A stretch of 8,840 nt of DNA from Thiohalobacter sp. (GCA_027080445.1 JALWRY010000059.1:1-8840); one strand, 5' to 3'; positions 1 through 6,946 are shown, numbered from the stretch's first letter. A program made the numbers and translations. The notes: generated by a model not told the origin, from the sequence alone.

Positions 1-1569
1 GTCCTTGCGGTTGATCCACCAGGAGAAGTTGAGCAACAACTTGTGAAAGACACGCTGCAGGTAGCCGGTATCGCCTTCGCCGCGTTGCAACTGTTCGGCG
101 CGGAACACTTTCAGCGCTCCCCAGGCGTGTACCGGTGGGTTGGTGTCGCCGAAGGCCCACTCGTAGGCGGGCATCTGACCGTTCGGGTGCAGGTAACGTT
201 CGTTGACCAGCAGTTCGATCTGCGCCTTGGCGAAATCGATATCGATATGCGCCAGCGTGGCGGTTTGGAAAGCCAGATCCCAGGCCGCAAACCAGGGATA
301 TTCCCAACAGTCCGGCATGGAGATGATGTCGGACGACTTCAGGTGTTTCCAGTGCGTATTGCGTCCTTCGCGACGTTGCGGGGGTGGCGGCAGCTGGTCG
401 CCCTGTAACCAGCGTTCCACATCGTAATGGAAAAACTGTTTGCTCCATATCATGCCGGCGAAGGCCTGACGCATGATGGCGTGATCTTCCGCATTGGCAT
501 CGGGTAACAGGCCGGTATAAAACGCGTCGGCTTCATCACGGCGCGTGTTAAACAGTTCGGCGCTGTGTGTAAACGGCTGTTTCAGTAGACTGTCACTCAA
601 TACCAGTTCGATGCTGTGGGTCTTGCCTGCGGCGATAGTCAGGTGATAGACGGCGGCGCATTTGCTGCCACGGAGTGCCGGATTGACGGCTTGCTGTTTG
701 TGGTTGATCAGGTAGTCATGGAAAGCGTCCTTGACCCAGGGTGAGGGGTTATCGACACCCCACAGGCGCTGGAAATTGGTTTCGTTTTCAGTGAACAGCA
801 GCTCAGCATCGCCCTGGCCGTAAAGGTACATGGTGTCGAGGTTGCGGTGGTGGGCGATAACGCTCCAGTGATCAGCGTCAGTCGTTTCGTTCGGTGTAAT
901 TTCCGGACGCGAATGTTCGTCACCCCAGGACCAGTCGTTACGAAACCACAGTTGCGGCAACAGCCAGAGTTCAGCCGGGTGATCACCGCGATTCGTGGCA
1001 CTGATACGCAGGTGTATCCGCCCGGGGGATTGCCGGGCATACTCCATGCGGATATCCCAGTAGCGGTTGTCACGGAACACCCCGCTGTCGATCAGATTGT
1101 ACGACGGGTCGCTGCGCGAACGGCGGCGGTTTTCCTCGACCAGTTCGGTATAGGGGTAGGCGGCTTGCGGGTAGCAGTAGCGATAGTCCAGGTAGCTGTG
1201 GCTCGGGGTGGCATCGGCGTAGAAATAGACTTCCTTGACGTCCTCGCCGTGGTTGCCCTGGTTACCGGTCAGGCCGAAGGCGCGTTCTTTCAGGATCGGG
1301 TCACGGCCGTTCCACAGGGCCAGCGCCAGGCACAGGCGTTGCTCGCGGTCACAGATGCCGCCGAGCCCGTCTTCGCTCCAGCGGTAGGCGCGTGAGCGGG
1401 CATGGTCGTGCGGGAAGTATTCCCAGGCGGTGCCATGCTCGCTGTAGTCTTCGCGTACGGTGCCCCAGGCGCGTTCCGCCAGGTAGGGACCCCACAGTGA
1501 CCAGTCCTGATCGTCGTCCAGGCGCCGGCGTTCGGCGCTGTCAGCCGTTTGTGAATTCGAGTTGGTCAT
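1..1569 (-). CDS. MGH1/GH63-like glucosidase, C-terminal part beyond the window
   Basis: Predicted cytoplasmic glycoside hydrolase of the (alpha/alpha)6-barrel MGH1/GH63-like type, probably hydrolysing terminal glucosyl units; the exact substrate is not readable. I translated 523 codons from the ATG at 1569; the frame stays open to base 1, so the C-terminal part is missing. Related proteins are, from memory, near 900 residues. Family-like stretches are ERAWGTVREDYS (32-43), RAFGLTGNQGNHGEDVKEVY (96-115), RNDWSWGDE (210-218), MPDCWEYPWFAAWDLAF (418-434) and HPNGQMPAYEWAFGD (461-475). The Asp in AAWD (431) is a candidate catalytic or substrate-binding residue, by analogy only. There is no signal peptide. 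The start codon overlaps the stop of the upstream debranching-enzyme gene as ATGA, and AAGG lies about 7 nt before it, so translational coupling is likely. Family confidence is high; substrate confidence is low. Confidence 0.85.
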   Translation of the reverse strand, partial: MTNSNSQTADSAERRRLDDDQDWSLWGPYLAERAWGTVREDYSEHGTAWEYFPHDHARSRAYRWSEDGLGGICDREQRLCLALALWNGRDPILKERAFGLTGNQGNHGEDVKEVYFYADATPSHSYLDYRYCYPQAAYPYTELVEENRRRSRSDPSYNLIDSGVFRDNRYWDIRMEYARQSPGRIHLRISATNRGDHPAELWLLPQLWFRNDWSWGDEHSRPEITPNETTDADHWSVIAHHRNLDTMYLYGQGDAELLFTENETNFQRLWGVDNPSPWVKDAFHDYLINHKQQAVNPALRGSKCAAVYHLTIAAGKTHSIELVLSDSLLKQPFTHSAELFNTRRDEADAFYTGLLPDANAEDHAIMRQAFAGMIWSKQFFHYDVERWLQGDQLPPPPQRREGRNTHWKHLKSSDIISMPDCWEYPWFAAWDLAFQTATLAHIDIDFAKAQIELLVNERYLHPNGQMPAYEWAFGDTNPPVHAWGALKVFRAEQLQRGEGDTGYLQRVFHKLLLNFSWWINRKD

Positions 1570-3560
1570 ACGCGTGCCTTGTCCCTGATCAGTCGCCAGG
1601 CTTCCAGCAGCGTGGCCACAGACCACGCCTGTGACAGGGCGCCGCGCGGCCGGTGTGGCGGATCGCCATCAAAAATTTCACTGAGGCTGCCAAGCCCGGC
1701 ATCAAACAGCTGGTCAGCCATCGGTTCAAGCAACGCGCGCGCAGCCTTTGTATCTCCGTTCAGCCGGAAATGCGCCATGGCGTAATGGCCCAGCAGCCAG
1801 CCCCATACCGGGCCATTGTGATAACTCGCATCGCGTTGTGCAACGCCACCCTGGTAGCTGCCGCGATAGGCCGGGTCCTGTGGCGCCAGGGATCTGAGTC
1901 CAAAAGATGTGTACAGGTGACGGTGAACCTCGTTCAGGACGCGTTGTGCATCAACCTTGTCGAGTAATGGCCAGGGCAGGCTGAGGGCAAAGATCTGGTT
2001 GGGACGGATACTGGCATCATTACCCTGTGGCGTGTCGAGTACATCGTACAGTCCACCATCCGCTCGCAGGTAGCGCTGGAAGCCCTGTCGGGCATGCGCT
2101 GCCAGGGTGGCATAGTGGCGGCCATCAAGGCCGCCCTGTTCACTGAAGTGCTGCATGGCGCGCAGCGCGTTATACCACAGGGCATTGACCTCCACCGGTT
2201 TGCCGGTACGCGGTGTGACGGCGACGCCGTTGACCCTTGCATCCATCCAGGTGAGCTGGGTACCCGCTTCAGCCAGGTGCAGCAGGCCGCTGTCATCCTC
2301 CCTGTGAATCCCGTAGCGGGTGCCCTGGCAGTAGGCATCGATGATCTGTTCCAGTACCGGCAGTACCTTGCGTAGCGCCTGTGCTTCACCACCGGCCTGC
2401 TGGTAGGCCTGCCAGGCGAGAATAAACCAGAGTGAGGCATCCACACTGTTGTATTCGGCGGGTGCGTCGGCTGCGGCGGCTTCCGGGAAGCGGTTCGGGA
2501 TCATGCCCTGGTCCACGTACCCGGCCCAGGTTTCCAGGATTTGCCGGGCCAGCGGCAGGTGGCCGGTGCATAGCGTCAGACCGGGCAGGGCGATCATGGT
2601 GGCGCGGCCCCAGTCCGCGAACCAGGGGTAGCCGGCGATGATCGATGCACCCGGCTCGCCATGGCTGAGCGGCCGCCGGAACAGGAACTGTTCACTGCGG
2701 CCTAGCAGTTGCTGTACCCAGCCCGGCAGTGTTTCCTCAAAAGCTGTTTGCGCATTGGCAAGGAAGGTGGATTGCCGCTGTTGTTCACGCTGCAGGGCAG
2801 CTGACGGGGAGGGCGAGTCAAGCGGCTGCAGGCCGGCGCGCAGTCCATGCCAGTTGCTGTCAGTGAATGTCAGTCTGGCTTCGGCGATAGCCAGGTGGTT
2901 GTCCTGGTCCGGCAGGCCGCGCTCACGTTCGTCTTGCAACAGCACATCGTTTATCCAGCTATATTCAGGCTGAAGGTCACCGCTGTCGAGCTGGAAGTGC
3001 AGGCGGGTCGCATCTGTATATCGTAGTTGCAAGGTGCGTTTATCCAGCTGCTGTGTTTCCGCACTGAACCCCCCGCTGGACATCTGGCCGTGATGATCGC
3101 GCCGGTTGACCCACAGACGCAGGTTCAGGCTGACAGGGGTATCTGCGGGGGTATCCAGGCATCGAAAGACGATCCAGACAGCGGCTTCACCCTGTTCCAT
3201 GAAAATGCATTGTTCCAGTCGCACGCCGGCGACGGCATAGGTCCAGACCGGTAACTGGCCATCGAGGCGGAATGACTCGATGTGCACATGGCCATACGGC
3301 GCAATAGCGCCTGACTGCCAGCGGTTGCAGCCCAGGGAATAATGCCGGCCATCAATATCCAGTACCGGCTCGGCACGGGAAAATAACAACTGACGGTCCA
3401 GTGAGCCACCGACGGGTGTGACCAGCAAGCCGTGATAGCGGCGGGTGAGTGAACCGGCAATGGTGCCGGCAGCATACCCACCCAGTCCGTTGGACAACCA
3501 CCACTCGCGGCGTTCGGCCTGCGCCAGGTCGCCGCATATCGCCCGCCCGAAACGGATCAT
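1566..3560 (-). CDS. Amylo-alpha-1,6-glucosidase (glycogen debranching enzyme, GH133 type)
   Basis: Single-polypeptide, 664-residue GDE of the archaeal/bacterial type. It should hydrolyse alpha-1,6-linked glucose at branch stubs of glycogen or related alpha-glucans in the cytoplasm. The N-terminal GDE domain starts with EWWLSNGLGGYAAGTIAG (19-36) and TRRYHGLL (39-46). The C-terminal (alpha/alpha)6 domain shows AGYPWFADWGRATMIALPGL (309-328), IPNRFPE (354-360), YNSVDASLWF (370-379), TWMDAR (437-442), IRPNQIFALSLPW (518-530), and SEIFDGD (627-633) followed by SQAWSVAT (643-650). Asp440 and Glu628 are the likely acid/base pair, judged by analogy with eukaryotic debranching glucosidase domains. 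Oddity: the family motif WGRD reads WGRA, with Ala320. The length is normal and there is no frameshift. The start overlaps the SDR stop as ATGA, with GGAAGG just upstream; the stop overlaps the start of the next glucosidase. Confidence 0.93.
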   Translation of the reverse strand: MIRFGRAICGDLAQAERREWWLSNGLGGYAAGTIAGSLTRRYHGLLVTPVGGSLDRQLLFSRAEPVLDIDGRHYSLGCNRWQSGAIAPYGHVHIESFRLDGQLPVWTYAVAGVRLEQCIFMEQGEAAVWIVFRCLDTPADTPVSLNLRLWVNRRDHHGQMSSGGFSAETQQLDKRTLQLRYTDATRLHFQLDSGDLQPEYSWINDVLLQDERERGLPDQDNHLAIAEARLTFTDSNWHGLRAGLQPLDSPSPSAALQREQQRQSTFLANAQTAFEETLPGWVQQLLGRSEQFLFRRPLSHGEPGASIIAGYPWFADWGRATMIALPGLTLCTGHLPLARQILETWAGYVDQGMIPNRFPEAAAADAPAEYNSVDASLWFILAWQAYQQAGGEAQALRKVLPVLEQIIDAYCQGTRYGIHREDDSGLLHLAEAGTQLTWMDARVNGVAVTPRTGKPVEVNALWYNALRAMQHFSEQGGLDGRHYATLAAHARQGFQRYLRADGGLYDVLDTPQGNDASIRPNQIFALSLPWPLLDKVDAQRVLNEVHRHLYTSFGLRSLAPQDPAYRGSYQGGVAQRDASYHNGPVWGWLLGHYAMAHFRLNGDTKAARALLEPMADQLFDAGLGSLSEIFDGDPPHRPRGALSQAWSVATLLEAWRLIRDKARV

Positions 3561-4363
3561 CCGCCTTCCCGGAAACCGGGGTACAGGGTCATGCCGCCAT
3601 CGACAAATAGGCTGGTTCCGGTGATGTAATCCGAGTCATCCGAGGCCAGCCAGACCGCTGCGCGTGCGATGTCCTTTGGTTTGCCAACCCGCTGGTAGGG
3701 GATCAGCTGAAGCAGTTCGGCTTCCGCTTCCGGTGTATTCCATGCGCTGGTGTTGATGGGAGTGGCGATGGCGCCCGGTGAAATACTGTTGACGCGTATT
3801 TTCTTTGCCGCCATTTCCTGCGCGATACTCTGCATCATCATGTTGACACCACCCTTGGAGGTGGCGTAGTTGACATGCCCCGCCCAGGGGATCACTTCAT
3901 GGACGGACGACATACAGATAATCTTGCCAGCCGAGCAGGACAGCTCGGGATCGATGCCGCGACGGACGAATTCACGCACGGCTTCGCGACAACACAGAAA
4001 CTGGCCGGTCAGGTTGACGTCGATGACAAATTGCCACTGCGCCAGTGTCATGTCGGTGAAATCCGCGTCGCGTTGAACCCCGGCGTTTGCCACCAGGATA
4101 TCAATACTGCCCCAGGTTTCGATCATCTGTTTGAACATGGCCTGTACCTGGTCTTCCTTGCTCACGTCGGCACGGATAGCCATGGCCTCGCTACCGTTCG
4201 ATCTGATTTTTTCCACCACTGCGTTGGCCGCATCCTCGCCACTGATGTAGTTGACGACGACTTTGGCGCCTGCCTTGCCAAGTGCAATCGCCACCCCTTC
4301 GCCAATACCGGAATTTGCGCCGGTAACCAGCGCGCGTTGACCTGATAAAACTCCCTGGGACAT
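3557..4363 (-). CDS. Glucose 1-dehydrogenase-like SDR oxidoreductase
   Basis: Classical short-chain dehydrogenase/reductase of 268 residues, probably oxidising beta-D-glucose to gluconolactone with NAD(P)+. The cofactor motif TGANSGIG is at 14-21, NAG at 93-95 and the helix-4 region VNLTG at 116-120. The catalytic set is Ser153 (in MSSVHE), Tyr166 and Lys170 (YATSK). SPGAIATPIN (195-204) and the end DGGMTLYPGF (255-264) closely match my memory of Bacillus glucose dehydrogenases, more so than generic SDRs. After the second beta strand it has NYIS where the Bacillus enzymes have NYRS; losing that Arg might weaken NADP preference, which is inference. The start is fixed by a very strong Shine-Dalgarno. 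It is the first gene of a coupled trio with two glucan hydrolases, which fits oxidation of the glucose they release. The alternative is an SDR acting on another sugar or alcohol. Confidence 0.85.
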   Translation of the reverse strand: MSQGVLSGQRALVTGANSGIGEGVAIALGKAGAKVVVNYISGEDAANAVVEKIRSNGSEAMAIRADVSKEDQVQAMFKQMIETWGSIDILVANAGVQRDADFTDMTLAQWQFVIDVNLTGQFLCCREAVREFVRRGIDPELSCSAGKIICMSSVHEVIPWAGHVNYATSKGGVNMMMQSIAQEMAAKKIRVNSISPGAIATPINTSAWNTPEAEAELLQLIPYQRVGKPKDIARAAVWLASDDSDYITGTSLFVDGGMTLYPGFREGG

Positions 4364-4366
4364 GAG

Positions 4367-4375
4367 CTCCTCCTT
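4367..4375 (-). promoter_or_regulatory. Strong Shine-Dalgarno for the SDR gene
   Basis: The minus strand reads AAGGAGGAG ending 3 nt before ATG 4363; the AGGAGG core (4374-4369) has a 5-nt spacer. It is by far the best ribosome binding site in the window. It fixes the SDR start and marks this gene as the independent entry point for translation of the sugar operon. Confidence 0.85.
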
Positions 4376-4410
4376 TTATGTGTGTAAGTCTGGGACTCAC
4401 CATACAGTGA

Positions 4411-4434
4411 AATTGTTCCTGCCTGGTAACAATT
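4411..4434. promoter_or_regulatory. Perfect 7-bp inverted repeat, operator candidate
   Basis: AATTGTT (4411-4417) and AACAATT (4428-4434) are exact reverse complements separated by 10 bp. The repeat lies 48 to 71 nt upstream of the SDR start in a 133-bp intergenic gap, the usual place for a regulator site. The transcribed strand has no T-tract after the second arm, so it does not look like an intrinsic terminator. I cannot identify a convincing sigma-70 promoter around it; the best -10-like hexamer on the minus strand is CGTAAT at 4437-4432, with a poor -35. The regulator, if any, is unknown. Confidence 0.4.
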
Positions 4435-4472
4435 ACGATTGAAGACAGGTTTTACGGATAAAGCGTGATGAT

Positions 4473-4489
4473 GTGCCCGTGGCAGGCAC
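4473..4489 (-). other. Small hairpin just after the triheme cytochrome gene
   Basis: The minus strand can form a 6-bp stem GTGCCT/GGGCAC with one T-G wobble and a 5-nt loop. It starts 7 nt past the stop codon of the triheme cytochrome. No run of T follows (ATCATCACGC), so it is not a normal intrinsic terminator. It could protect the 3' end of the mRNA, or mean nothing. Confidence 0.25.
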
Positions 4490-4496
4490 TATAACG

Positions 4497-4988
4497 CTAT
4501 TTTATATGGCAGGAGAGGCAGAGATCACGGCGTCCAGCGGCAGGGTAGAGCGTCTTGCTTGAAGGGCAAATGTCATTTTCAGCCACGAGTGTCTGGCTTA
4601 CGCGTTCAGCGACCGGTATGTCGCGGGTCAGGCGATGGCAGGATACACAGGATACCTTTCCATCCACCAGGTGGATGTCCGGGGCCAGTGCGGACCGGGG
4701 GCGATATTCATCGGGCTGTTCACGTACGCGCCTGTCGTAGTCAATACCAACCGGGTGCGAGGTCGTGCGCTCTGTCACGGTGCCGTCGTGGCAGTGCAGA
4801 CAGGTTTCCGTGACCGGGTCGGGTGTTACGCCGGGTGTAAACGTCGACAGGCCTGAAGGGTCAATCGAGGTGGTTTCGTTTTCACCGGTAATGAATTGCA
4901 GGGTGGACGTCAACAAGTTACGTGCAGAGGCGGTCTGCATCGTTACGACAAGGAGAAATACAGAAAAAACAGTTCTTCCAGGCCACAT
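4497..4988 (-). CDS. Small secreted triheme cytochrome c (doubled CxxCH type)
   Basis: 163-residue exported cytochrome. The N-terminus has a signal peptide: a hydrophobic core VFSVFLLVVTM at residues 7-17, with likely cleavage after ASA (20-22). The mature part has three heme c attachment sites: C63-LH-C66-H67, C114-VS-C117-H118 and C157-LS-C160-H161, the last only two residues from the C-terminus. SHPVGIDYD (77-85) is a stretch typical of multiheme proteins with doubled CxxCH motifs; His78 may be a distal heme ligand. Cys141 does not belong to any heme motif. It probably shuttles electrons in the periplasm; its partners are unknown. ATG 4988 is preceded by GAGGT about 8 nt upstream. It lies between the 12-heme cytochrome gene and the sugar operon, with its own promoter candidate, so it may be separately controlled. 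Confidence 0.88.
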   Translation of the reverse strand: MWPGRTVFSVFLLVVTMQTASARNLLTSTLQFITGENETTSIDPSGLSTFTPGVTPDPVTETCLHCHDGTVTERTTSHPVGIDYDRRVREQPDEYRPRSALAPDIHLVDGKVSCVSCHRLTRDIPVAERVSQTLVAENDICPSSKTLYPAAGRRDLCLSCHIK

Positions 4989-5056
4989 GGTGGTCTACCT
5001 CGCACTTCAGAGGAAGGTGTAACCATGAAACCATGCCATACCCATCCCTCACACCA

Positions 5057-5086
5057 CGGTCATCCGGGCATTGCCGGGACAGACCG
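5057..5086 (-). other. GC-rich hairpin in the 5' leader of the triheme cytochrome
   Basis: On the minus strand CGGTC (5086-5082) pairs with GACCG (5061-5057). Between them CCGGC and GCCCGG form an inner stem with a small loop and one bulged C. It begins about 10 nt after the transcription start predicted from the sigma-28-like promoter. No T-tract follows. It may stabilise the leader or be a remnant of a terminator for the upstream gene. I do not recognise a known riboswitch. Confidence 0.4.
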
Positions 5087-5102
5087 AACTTTCATGCAAA
5101 AG

Positions 5103-5129
5103 TTATCGGGCTGCCGCGGACAACCTTTA
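5103..5129 (-). promoter_or_regulatory. Sigma-28 (FliA-type) promoter candidate
   Basis: The minus strand reads TAAAGGTT (5129-5122), 11 nt, then CCCGATAA (5110-5103). The enterobacterial FliA consensus is TAAAGTTT, N11, GCCGATAA, so 14 of 16 positions match with the ideal spacing. Transcription would start near 5096, giving a leader of roughly 108 nt before the triheme cytochrome ATG at 4988. The -35 box is bracketed by a 5-bp inverted repeat, CGGAC (5134-5130) and GTCCG (5121-5117). No motility gene is visible in the window, so the assignment rests on the sequence match. Confidence 0.6.
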
Positions 5130-5179
5130 GTCCGGCCGGGTGGAGCTATCGTGTGGTCTGTTCAGGCAGTGCGCCAGTG

Positions 5180-6946
5180 TCAGTAGGTAGATGGGTTGTG
5201 CTCATGGCCATGGCAGTTCAGCGAGCAACTGCCATGCCCGGGCTGTGCCGGGTCAGGCACAAATTCCAGTTTCCCGCTGGCCGAGGGTGTGACCACACTG
5301 GCGCCAAATTTGGTGCGCAGCATGAAATCGATCAGGAACTTGTTGTTGCGTGAGCCATGGGCGTCATGGCAGGCGGCGCAGGAAGCCTGGTCATTGACGA
5401 CGTGGCTGTTGTGCGGGAAACCACCGGAGGTTTGTAACAGGGTGGTACGGTCGTGGCACTTGTAACACAGTGCGTAGTCGGCGAATGATTCGATAGAAGG
5501 ATCTTCCGTCTGGTACTGCTGTGCCAGGATCGGCTCATAACGGGAGCCGTGCGGTCCGCGGGGCTGGTTGCCGGCGGGTGTCCATTCATCGTTATCATGG
5601 CAGTCGATGCAGTCGATCTGGCTGGTACTGGTGTATTGCGGGTCAAGCCCGACGATACCCGGGTTCTTGCCGGGTTCCGCAATCGGGTGGAAGGAAGGGT
5701 TGTTCGGATCAATCTTCAAACGGATATTGCGGGTTCCGCTGTGGCGCTGGATCCCCGCTGTCGAGGGTTCCTGCAGTCCATGACACTTCAGGCAAATCTC
5801 GTATTTGTAGGTGGCAGTCTTGACTTGTGTGCCGGCCACCGTGACGCCGGAAACGTTACGTTGCGAGCCTGAAACTGTTAACGGTGTCGATACGTTCGTC
5901 GTGGCGGCATGTGGATCGTGGCAGTCGGAACAGGCCACATGTGGCGGCATGACAGCCGGGTCCTCGTTGGGCTGGTGTGTCCCCTGGTTACTTTCCACCG
6001 GGTGGTGGTAGGTTTTCAGGAACTGGGTACTGATATCTTTCTGTGCGCTGGAGCCGTCATGACAGATCGTGCAATTAGCCGGTTCGTCACTTTGCGCCAG
6101 CAACCATTCCGGGTGGCCGGCGGCGTGCGGGCGATGACAGTTCAGGCAGGCATTTTCTCCGACGGTGGCAAACGCATTTTTCGGCCAGGGGCCCGCTCCG
6201 GTTCCCTGCCAGGTCGCAGCCGATGTGGCATGACTGGAATCATTCCATAAAGGCAGCTGGTGGCAGCTTGTACAGAGATTTCCGAAGCGATTATCCATGC
6301 GCAGGAATGACGGGTGGGTATTTTCGTGGGGATCATGGCAGGTACTGCACTGCAGCTGTTGATTATCATCCAGGCGGATGTTGTTGGTGAGACTCAGCGG
6401 GTCGGCGAGCTCACCCTGGCGCGCTGCCAGGATGTTGTCATACTGGAAAGAAATCGGGTGATCATCGGACAGGTCGGTACCCAGTGAACTGCTGCCCGTG
6501 AGCGGCCCCAGTGAAAAATGGCTGCCTGGTGTCGGCACTCGCACGTTCCCCAGCGCCAGCAGGCCGTCATGACACGACAGGCACAGGCGTGAGCTGCCCG
6601 TGGGCTGGTCAGGGTGTGCCTGCAGGGTACTGCTTTGATACAGCGTATAGGTGACACCGGGCAGCGCCCGGTTCCACAACGCGCGGGTCGGTTTTGCATT
6701 GTGCGGCGTGTGGCAGAACACGCACAGACCGGCAGCGGCGGTTTCGCGCACGGTACCCGGTCCGCTGGGTGTCAGGTTGTGGGGGGTGAGCGCCATACCG
6801 CCCTGGGCATCGGCCAGACGCGGGAGTACCGGCAGGCACAGCAGCGTCAGTAGGAGGAAGGCTTGCAGGCCGACGCTGACAGCTAAACCTTCTTTGACAG
6901 GGGAGGTCGAGGTGATGGGCGGGTTCATTCTGGCGAGGTGTTTCAT
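5180..6946 (-). CDS. Secreted dodecaheme cytochrome c (11 CxxCH plus one CxxxCH)
   Basis: 588-residue exported multiheme cytochrome. The signal peptide has a hydrophobic stretch at 21-42 and probable cleavage after ADA (45-47). CxxCH sites start at Cys 75, 122, 200, 225, 267, 292, 339, 385, 446, 494 and 523. A twelfth site, C574-SLN-C578-H579, has three residues between the cysteines. Many sites are CHDPH, CHTPH or CHDG, and DDHPISF (161-167) and HHPV (314-317) occur, as in doubled-CxxCH (cytochrome c3-like) proteins; such His residues often ligate hemes. It should carry electrons in the periplasm or at the outer membrane; the partner is unproven. The start overlaps the NHL gene stop as ATGA and has only a weak ribosome site, so coupling is likely. 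Met7 is an alternative start. There is no homologous tandem repeat obvious beyond the heme motifs. Confidence 0.92.
   Translation of the reverse strand: MKHLARMNPPITSTSPVKEGLAVSVGLQAFLLLTLLCLPVLPRLADAQGGMALTPHNLTPSGPGTVRETAAAGLCVFCHTPHNAKPTRALWNRALPGVTYTLYQSSTLQAHPDQPTGSSRLCLSCHDGLLALGNVRVPTPGSHFSLGPLTGSSSLGTDLSDDHPISFQYDNILAARQGELADPLSLTNNIRLDDNQQLQCSTCHDPHENTHPSFLRMDNRFGNLCTSCHQLPLWNDSSHATSAATWQGTGAGPWPKNAFATVGENACLNCHRPHAAGHPEWLLAQSDEPANCTICHDGSSAQKDISTQFLKTYHHPVESNQGTHQPNEDPAVMPPHVACSDCHDPHAATTNVSTPLTVSGSQRNVSGVTVAGTQVKTATYKYEICLKCHGLQEPSTAGIQRHSGTRNIRLKIDPNNPSFHPIAEPGKNPGIVGLDPQYTSTSQIDCIDCHDNDEWTPAGNQPRGPHGSRYEPILAQQYQTEDPSIESFADYALCYKCHDRTTLLQTSGGFPHNSHVVNDQASCAACHDAHGSRNNKFLIDFMLRTKFGASVVTPSASGKLEFVPDPAQPGHGSCSLNCHGHEHNPSTY

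Larger units (their letters stand above)
4989..5179 (-). other. 191-bp intergenic region between two cytochrome genes
   Basis: No credible gene is present. On the minus strand it holds a sigma-28-like promoter (5103-5129) with a dyad around its -35 box, a GC-rich hairpin in the predicted leader (5057-5086), a short direct repeat CATGGTT-TCATGGTT near 5021-5036, and a ribosome binding site (GAGGT) before ATG 4988. There is no T-tract terminator for the upstream cytochrome gene, so read-through is possible. Confidence 0.6.

Noticed and set aside
847..1395. 182-codon plus-strand open frame opposite the glucosidase
   Set aside because: It is antisense to a well-supported glycosidase; the product shows no coherent domain and no ribosome binding site. 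GC-rich genes often leave such shadow frames.
3875..4345. 156-codon plus-strand open frame opposite the SDR gene
   Set aside because: The SDR reading has all catalytic and cofactor motifs; the antisense product resembles nothing known to me.
4391..4420. Sigma-E-like promoter GGAACAAT with GTCCCA upstream of the SDR gene
   Set aside because: Only the GGAAC part fits; the spacing is off by one or more and the -10 part is poor.
4411..4434. True lac operator
   Set aside because: The outer arms match AATTGT...AACAATT, but the centre and total length differ, and no lac genes are present.
5060..5095. 11-residue leader peptide frame (ATG 5095) in the triheme cytochrome leader
   Set aside because: No Shine-Dalgarno precedes it, it starts at about the predicted transcription start, and its codons coincide with the hairpin. 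It could only be a leaderless peptide.
4989..5179. c-di-GMP (GEMM) or other known riboswitch before a cytochrome gene
   Set aside because: Such riboswitches precede multiheme genes in other bacteria, so I looked for the conserved GEMM core (CGCAAAGCC and the flanking helices) and it is absent; nor do TPP, FMN or cobalamin signatures appear.
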